From Sandaracinaceae bacterium (GTDB lineage: Bacteria; Myxococcota_A; Polyangia; Polyangiales; Sandaracinaceae): a stretch of 64,000 bases of DNA. The notes below the pieces were generated by a model, which was given only the letters and a program-made list of their open reading frames with translations, had not been told where the DNA came from and did not search any database. The stretch covers positions 1 to 64,000 of the forward strand of contig JACKEC010000016.1 of the NCBI GenBank assembly GCA_020633195.1, in the 5' to 3' direction. Shown here piece after piece: positions 59,379 through 64,000 of this stretch (position 1 is the stretch's first letter; every line of letters begins with the position of its first letter). A program made the translations under genes and the position numbers.

Positions 59379-60185
59379 TCAGTCCGGGACGCAGACGCTC
59401 GCTTCGTCGTGGCTCCCGGCCGGGCACGCGCCGCCGGCGCCGCCCTCGCGACACGAGCCGTCGGCCATGCACACCGCGGCGCCCCCGAACGTGGTGCAGT
59501 CCGAGGCCGGCGAGGCGCAGCCGAGCCCGTCGCAGGCGCCGGGCGCCGGCGCGCAGGACGTGTCGCTCGCCCGCTCGCGGAAGCAGGGATCGAGGTCGAA
59601 GTACGCGCGCGGCGTCGCGCTGCAGCCGCCGCAGCAGCTGCCGTAGTCGGCGGCGAGGGTGCAGTCCGCGTGCGACGCGCAGGCGGGGACGCAGCGCTGC
59701 CGGAACTCCACGTCGCCGGCCAGGCAGTCCGAGGCCTGCGAGCAGGTGTCCACGTCGCAGAAGGCGCGCACGAGCGGCTCGCACGCCGCGCAGTCGACGG
59801 CGGCGCAGACCTCGGGGTCGGGCAGGCACCCCGACGGCGGGGCCTCACCGCGCTCGACGAGGCACGGCTCGGCGTCGACGCGCGAGCGCGGGTAGCCCCG
59901 CTCGCACGAGCAGCAGCCCGTCGCGACGCGCGCGATCACGCACTCCGTGTCGTCGACGCACGCCTCCACGGGGGGCGGGTTGCAGGCGCACTGCTCGCAG
60001 CCGCGCGCGTCGCGGGTGAAGCCGTGCTCGCAGTCCAGCGTGCACTCGAACGGACCGCACGGGCCCGCGTCGGAGCCGGTCGCGCCGTCGCGCGCCGCCG
60101 CGTCGAGGCCGCCGCCGTCCGTCCCCGGGACCACCGACGTCCCACAGCCTACGAGGAGCACCATCATCGAGACGATCGCGCGCAC
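59379..60185 (-). CDS. Cys-rich lipoprotein with antistasin-like segment
   Basis: The start is the GTG at 60185, with GGGAGG six bases upstream. The 268-residue product has a lipobox Leu-Leu-Val-Gly-Cys, an Asp/Gly/Ala linker and roughly two dozen Cys. Residues ~40-75 resemble an antistasin-type knot (Asp-Cys-Glu-His-Gly-Phe-x-x-Asp-x-x-Gly-Cys-Glu-x-Cys-x-Cys). The rest repeats a Cys-Cys-Ser-Cys / Cys-Cys-Gly-Gly-Cys pattern twice, suggesting two similar domains. Antistasin domains in animals inhibit proteases; in a bacterium this is only a structural likeness. It is likely a surface protein. Confidence 0.7.
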   Translation of the reverse strand: MRAIVSMMVLLVGCGTSVVPGTDGGGLDAAARDGATGSDAGPCGPFECTLDCEHGFTRDARGCEQCACNPPPVEACVDDTECVIARVATGCCSCERGYPRSRVDAEPCLVERGEAPPSGCLPDPEVCAAVDCAACEPLVRAFCDVDTCSQASDCLAGDVEFRQRCVPACASHADCTLAADYGSCCGGCSATPRAYFDLDPCFRERASDTSCAPAPGACDGLGCASPASDCTTFGGAAVCMADGSCREGGAGGACPAGSHDEASVCVPD

Positions 60186-60241
60186 GCTCCACCTCCCACC
60201 GCCGCGAGCCGCATCGTAATCCCAGCGGCCGCGCCCGAGCA

Positions 60242-61525
60242 TCACCAGGCGCCGAGGGACCCCTCGGTCGGCAGCGGCCGGTCGGCCGGGTGGATGATGT
60301 ACGCGGTCCGGCCCGAGTGCGCCCACGCCGCGTCGAGCTCGGCGCGGTCGTAGGTGTAGCGGACCATCGCGTCGGCGGGCCCCGCTGGATCGTTGACGAG
60401 CACGTCGCCCGAGGCGTCGAAGCCGCGCACCACCAGCAGGTGGCCGTTGGTCGATCGGATCGGCCCGCCCGAGAGCTCGCCGGACGCGAACGAGATGCTG
60501 ATGATCACGGGGACGCCCGCCGCGGTGAGGCGCTCGAGCTGCTCGACGCGCCACAGCCGCGAGACGATCGCGCGGAGCGCGCCCCCGCTCGCGTGGGCGG
60601 CGAACGCCGTGTTGAAGGGCCAGTTGCCAGCGCCGTCGTAGACGTCGTCCCACACCGCGCCGGCGACGTCCGGGACGGCGAGCGTGAGCTCCGGCAGCGC
60701 CGCCTCGCGGCTCCAGTACGCGAGCACCATCGTCGTCGACGTCGGGCTGCACCACACCTCGCCGCCGTCGGGGTAGATCATCTGCGACCGCGTCGGGACG
60801 TCGAGGGGCATCCCGTAGCCGGCGTCGTCGGGCGCGAGCGCGGGCGGGGTGGCGCCCGGATCCGAGGTCGACACGCCGATCCCCCAGAGCGTAGGGGTCG
60901 CGCCCGCGGCGCCGGAGGCGAGGCGCACGCGGAGCTGGAACGCGTCGGCCGCGCCGTCGAGGCGCAGCGTGTCGGTCGCCACGGTCCCCGTCGCGTCGCG
61001 CTGCCCGTCCACGCTGTGCCGCGCGAAGCGCTCCTCGCCGGCGGCCCATACCCCGAGCACGTACTCGGTGGTCCAGGCGCCCGCGACGCGCGCGCGCATC
61101 CGGATCTCGACCCACGTGTTCGGGGGCGTGTCGGCGTTCCACGAGGGCACCGCCTCGCGGAACGGCTGCGCCACCTCGACCTCGGGCGACACGAGCTCCG
61201 CGTACGTGAACGCGCCGGCCCCATCCGAGCCGTCGAGGCCGCCGGAGGCCGCGATGGTCGCGCCGACCGCGTCGACGCTCGCGTGGTCCGATTCGAACGC
61301 TCCGAGCGCGTCGCCGCGCCACTCGACGAAGCGCGAAGCCAGCGCCGGTGCGCCCGCGTCGGTCGGGGGGATCGCGGCGTCGTCTCCCGCGTCCGGCGTC
61401 GTCGCGTCCTGCGCCATCGCGGCGTCCTCCGCCGAGCCCGCGTCGGTGGTGGGAGCTCGCGAGTCGCACCCGACGGGGAGGGTGAGGGCGAGGAGCAGCA
61501 GGAGCCAGCGCGGCTTCGGAGGCAT
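60242..61525 (-). CDS. C39-like peptidase lipoprotein
   Basis: The 427-residue protein has lipobox Leu-Pro-Val-Gly-Cys20 and an Asp-Ala-Gly-type linker. A beta-sandwich domain follows (~65-220, Trp-Val-Glu-Ile-Arg-Met-Arg-Ala-Arg). The peptidase part has catalytic Cys259 in Val-Trp-Cys-Ser-Pro-Thr-Ser, a downstream His in Asn-Gly-His-Leu-Leu-Val-Val-Arg-Gly-Phe, and an Asp in Val-Leu-Val-Asn-Asp-Pro-Ala-Gly, the usual papain-like order. The C39 family includes leader-cleaving and free peptidases; this one lacks an ABC transporter, so it acts outside the cell. The substrate is unknown. A 56-bp gap separates it from the Cys-rich lipoprotein start. Confidence 0.82.
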   Translation of the reverse strand: MPPKPRWLLLLLALTLPVGCDSRAPTTDAGSAEDAAMAQDATTPDAGDDAAIPPTDAGAPALASRFVEWRGDALGAFESDHASVDAVGATIAASGGLDGSDGAGAFTYAELVSPEVEVAQPFREAVPSWNADTPPNTWVEIRMRARVAGAWTTEYVLGVWAAGEERFARHSVDGQRDATGTVATDTLRLDGAADAFQLRVRLASGAAGATPTLWGIGVSTSDPGATPPALAPDDAGYGMPLDVPTRSQMIYPDGGEVWCSPTSTTMVLAYWSREAALPELTLAVPDVAGAVWDDVYDGAGNWPFNTAFAAHASGGALRAIVSRLWRVEQLERLTAAGVPVIISISFASGELSGGPIRSTNGHLLVVRGFDASGDVLVNDPAGPADAMVRYTYDRAELDAAWAHSGRTAYIIHPADRPLPTEGSLGAW

Positions 61526-61545
61526 GACCTCTCAGCCGTATCACA

Positions 61546-64000
61546 TCAGAACGGATTCATCGCGGCCAAGCCGGCGAGCGTCGCGCCGAGGGCGAGGACG
61601 CCGATCGCGAGGACCTGGATCCGGACGCGCCGGCGGAGCTCCTCGAGCCGCCCGAGCAGGAGGTGGGTCGGGCGGATCTCGATCCCGTCACCGACCGCCT
61701 CGACGACCCCGAGCAGCGTCGCCGGGTCCCCCTCCTCGTGCAGGCTCTCGAAGTACGCGAGGTCTGCCAGGCGCGCGGAGCGCGGGGTCATCCCCACGTC
61801 GGTCGTCGGCGGCGTCTCGGTCGCCCGCACCGTCGCTCCGTCCGCCGTGATCAGCCGCAACGCCGACGGCGCCTGCCCGGTCGCGTGGCGCTCGTGCCAG
61901 GTCTCGTAGCGCTCGTGCGTGACGAGGTTGCCGGCGTCGTCGGTGCTCGTGCCCGTCCCGAGGTGCTTGGCCCGGATCGTCCAGCGCTCGCGGCGCGAGA
62001 ACGGCCCGTGACCCAGCGTGCCCGAGACGCGGCCTCGCGCGCCGACCACGCGCGACAGCTCGGGCGCGCGCAGGAGGGAGAGGCTCTCCCTCAGCGGGCC
62101 CCACGCGACGCGCAGCAGCTTGGCGAGGCGCACGCACGCGAAGCCCGCGGCGAGCGCGTAGGCGGCGCGCGCGGCCCCCGCACGGACCTCCATGATCTCC
62201 GTCGCGGCGACCAGGACGACCGCGCTCAGGACCAGCACGAGCCCGTTCACCATCACCGTGAGGTCGGGGCGGGTGAAGCCGACCCGGGTGTCGAGCCGTG
62301 ATCCGCTCGGAGTCGGCAGGGACGCGGGGAGGAAGGTCATGCGCGCCGCGTGCTCGACCGCGAGGACGCCGGTGAACGCGAACGCCACGAAGCACAGGAG
62401 CGAGACGACGGCCGTCGAGCCCGCCGCGCCGGCGCTCACGAGCCAGCCGAGGCCCGTCACGACCGCGGCCGTCGTCGTGCCGACCACGAGGGGGTGGAGC
62501 GGGCGCGGGACGGTCCGGGGCTCTTCGAAGCGTCGCGCCGACCGCTCGAAGGCGTCGGCGCCGAGGTGGTCGAAGCCCTCCCGCGAGCCCACCGCGAGCG
62601 CCGCCGTCACGAGCCGCTCGGGGAGCCCGCGCGCCGAGTCGCGGAAGCCGCGCGCGCGGACGCCGACGTCGTCGCCGAGCGCCTCGACGGTAACCCCCTC
62701 GAGCACCCGGCGGCCCTCGAGCACGACCGGTTCGTCGGGGCCGACGCCGGGGTCCTCGAAGCAGGCGGCCGCCCACGGCAGCTCGCGGGCGACCTCGGCC
62801 CACGACCCGCGGGCGCGCACCACGGGGACGCCGAGGACCGCGGCGCGCTCGGTGTCGAGGGGGATCTCCTCGCCGCTCGCGACGCGCAACCGGACGCTCC
62901 CCTTCGAGGTCGCGGCGCGACCCGCGTTCCGGGTCCGCAGCACCGCGTGTACGAACGGCAGGTCGCCGACGAGCGTGCCCTCGAGCGCGGTCCACCCCTC
63001 CTCCGGCTCGCCCGGCGGAGGCGGCGGCTCGGAGAGCGACTCGAACGGCGCCGACAGCAGCGCGACCGCGTCGATCTCGCGGTAGTCGTCCACCGCGGCC
63101 GACACCCACAGGCGCAGCCGCTTCGGCGCGACGGCCGCGGCGAGCGCGACGTGGAGCAGCCGCGCCTCGCGCTCCGGCACGACCTCGGGGCGGGCCCCCC
63201 AGAGCAACCCGCCGTGCTCGTCCGTGATCTTGTAGACCGCGCCCGCGCCGCACGTCTCCAGCACGATGATCCCGTGGACCGGGCCCTTCACGTCGAAGGC
63301 GAGCTCGAGCCACTCGTCGTGGCTCCGGTCCTTGGAGAGCCACGTGTTCTCCAGGTCGCCGCCGCGCGGGAAGACCCGCGGCGGGCCCACCGCCTTGCGA
63401 GCGGCGTAGCTCGACGACCACTCCGAGGACGCGTGCGCGCTCGTCGCCCAGTGCACGCGCGGGTCGTCGCGCAGCTCGAGGCGCGCCACCGCGGACGGCT
63501 CGAGGCGCTCGTGCGCGGTGCGGAGCCCCGGCGGCTCGGCGCGCAGGTCGTCGAGGGGCACCAGGGCCAGGCCCACCGCGTCGATCTCGTGGTACGCGTC
63601 GCCGAAGGCGTAGGGCGCCAGCGCGAGCCGGAGCCGCCGTGGGGGAGGGCGCCCCTCGAGGGGGACGCAGACGAGGCGCGCGTCGCGGATCCCCGTCTCG
63701 GGCTTCCGCTCCCAGAGCACCTCGTTGCGATCGAGGTCGCGGATCTCGTGGACCGCGCCCGCGCCGCAGGTCTCGCAGACGAGGAGCGCCGCCGCGCCCT
63801 CGACCTCGGGGAGCTCGACCTCGAGCCAGGGCTCGGCGTCCTCGCTGTCGGCGAGCCACGTGCCGCGCCGATCGCCGCTCTCGGGGTAGACGGTGGGGCT
63901 GCCGCACGCGGAGCCCGCCCCGTACGACGAGCTGTAGGTCGAAGAGCCTCTCGCCCACGTGGCCCACGCGAGGCGCTCGTCCGGCGTGGCGAGGTCCAGC
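61546..64000 (-). CDS. Large membrane protein with duplicated discoidin-like domains and GIDE-like region (N-terminus outside window)
   Basis: The frame is open to the right edge, so the start lies beyond 64000. At least 817 residues are visible. Two homologous beta-sandwich modules of ~150 residues each contain Ser-Ser-Ser-Tyr near the start, Glu-Thr-Cys-Gly-Ala-Gly-Ala-Val in the middle and (Tyr)-His-Glu-Ile-Asp-Ala-Val at the end, like a F5/8-type C (discoidin) fold. A GIDE-like region follows (Leu-Glu-Gly-Thr-Leu-Val-Gly). About five transmembrane helices and a final hydrophobic anchor near the C-terminus complete the visible part. It ends 20 bp downstream of the C39 gene's start codon. 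The function is unknown; a surface sensor or adhesin is conceivable. Confidence 0.78.
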   Translation of the reverse strand, partial: LDLATPDERLAWATWARGSSTYSSSYGAGSACGSPTVYPESGDRRGTWLADSEDAEPWLEVELPEVEGAAALLVCETCGAGAVHEIRDLDRNEVLWERKPETGIRDARLVCVPLEGRPPPRRLRLALAPYAFGDAYHEIDAVGLALVPLDDLRAEPPGLRTAHERLEPSAVARLELRDDPRVHWATSAHASSEWSSSYAARKAVGPPRVFPRGGDLENTWLSKDRSHDEWLELAFDVKGPVHGIIVLETCGAGAVYKITDEHGGLLWGARPEVVPEREARLLHVALAAAVAPKRLRLWVSAAVDDYREIDAVALLSAPFESLSEPPPPPGEPEEGWTALEGTLVGDLPFVHAVLRTRNAGRAATSKGSVRLRVASGEEIPLDTERAAVLGVPVVRARGSWAEVARELPWAAACFEDPGVGPDEPVVLEGRRVLEGVTVEALGDDVGVRARGFRDSARGLPERLVTAALAVGSREGFDHLGADAFERSARRFEEPRTVPRPLHPLVVGTTTAAVVTGLGWLVSAGAAGSTAVVSLLCFVAFAFTGVLAVEHAARMTFLPASLPTPSGSRLDTRVGFTRPDLTVMVNGLVLVLSAVVLVAATEIMEVRAGAARAAYALAAGFACVRLAKLLRVAWGPLRESLSLLRAPELSRVVGARGRVSGTLGHGPFSRRERWTIRAKHLGTGTSTDDAGNLVTHERYETWHERHATGQAPSALRLITADGATVRATETPPTTDVGMTPRSARLADLAYFESLHEEGDPATLLGVVEAVGDGIEIRPTHLLLGRLEELRRRVRIQVLAIGVLALGATLAGLAAMNPF

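Overview
The window is one dense block of a GC-rich bacterial chromosome. It holds 48 genes I can support, almost no intergenic space, no rRNA or tRNA gene, no CRISPR array and no insertion sequence that I can see. The very high GC at third codon positions, many secreted lipoproteins with Asp-Ala-Gly or Ala-Pro-Glu linkers, a large Ser/Thr kinase-ATPase-cyclase fusion, tandem bacterial lipoxygenases and repeated GTGA/ATGA stop-start overlaps suggest a myxobacterium (Myxococcota, perhaps Polyangiales). That assignment is inference, not proof. No stretch above 300 bases lacks a gene.

Positions 1-20.2 kb are mostly general functions. They hold a partial secreted protein, small membrane proteins, a TPR lipoprotein pair, a phosphohexomutase, a SNF2-type ATPase, two secreted unknowns, a PaaZ/BoxD-like aldehyde dehydrogenase, a POT peptide transporter whose start codon sits in a strong hairpin, an unknown two-gene operon with TTG starts, an amidohydrolase, a secreted caspase-like protein with pre-peptidase repeats, a SRPBCC protein divergent from a LysR regulator, and a sirtuin.

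Positions 20.2-33.6 kb (minus strand) form one tightly coupled operon for a type VI secretion spike or a related contractile device. The order is FHA protein, short VgrG, DUF3467 protein, three related beta-rich proteins with hydrophobic cores, DUF2169-pentapeptide fusion, a second pentapeptide protein, DUF3540 protein and DUF4150 PAAR-like tip. No sheath, tube or baseplate genes are present, so this looks like an auxiliary spike/cargo island. VgrG stops where the C-terminal needle normally begins. The three beta-rich proteins and DUF3540 could replace the needle or be cargo. The sirtuin gene follows the PAAR-like gene after only 32 bp on the same strand.

Positions 33.6-42.5 kb hold a PhyH-type dioxygenase coupled to a SRPBCC protein, a GIDE-like membrane-associated protein, a DUF4091 glycosidase-like lipoprotein, a TetR regulator coupled to an Old Yellow Enzyme (with a perfect paired operator overlapping the TetR start codon), and secreted proteins.

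Positions 42.5-53.0 kb (minus strand) carry three tandem lipoxygenases followed by a 1771-residue kinase/ATPase/GAF/cyclase protein, apparently one operon. Two of the three lipoxygenases end in Ser instead of the usual iron-ligating Ile.

Positions 53.1-57.2 kb look like a lipid-modification locus: an Lgt-family membrane protein, a small membrane protein, a ferritin-like di-iron protein and a radical SAM enzyme with the cysteine layout of the MJ0619/tetraether-synthase family. A convergent fatty-acid-hydroxylase-type protein follows. The remainder (57.2-64 kb) encodes envelope proteins: an L,D-transpeptidase, a YARHG-domain protein, a Cys-rich lipoprotein, a C39-like peptidase, and a partial multi-domain membrane protein that runs off the right edge.
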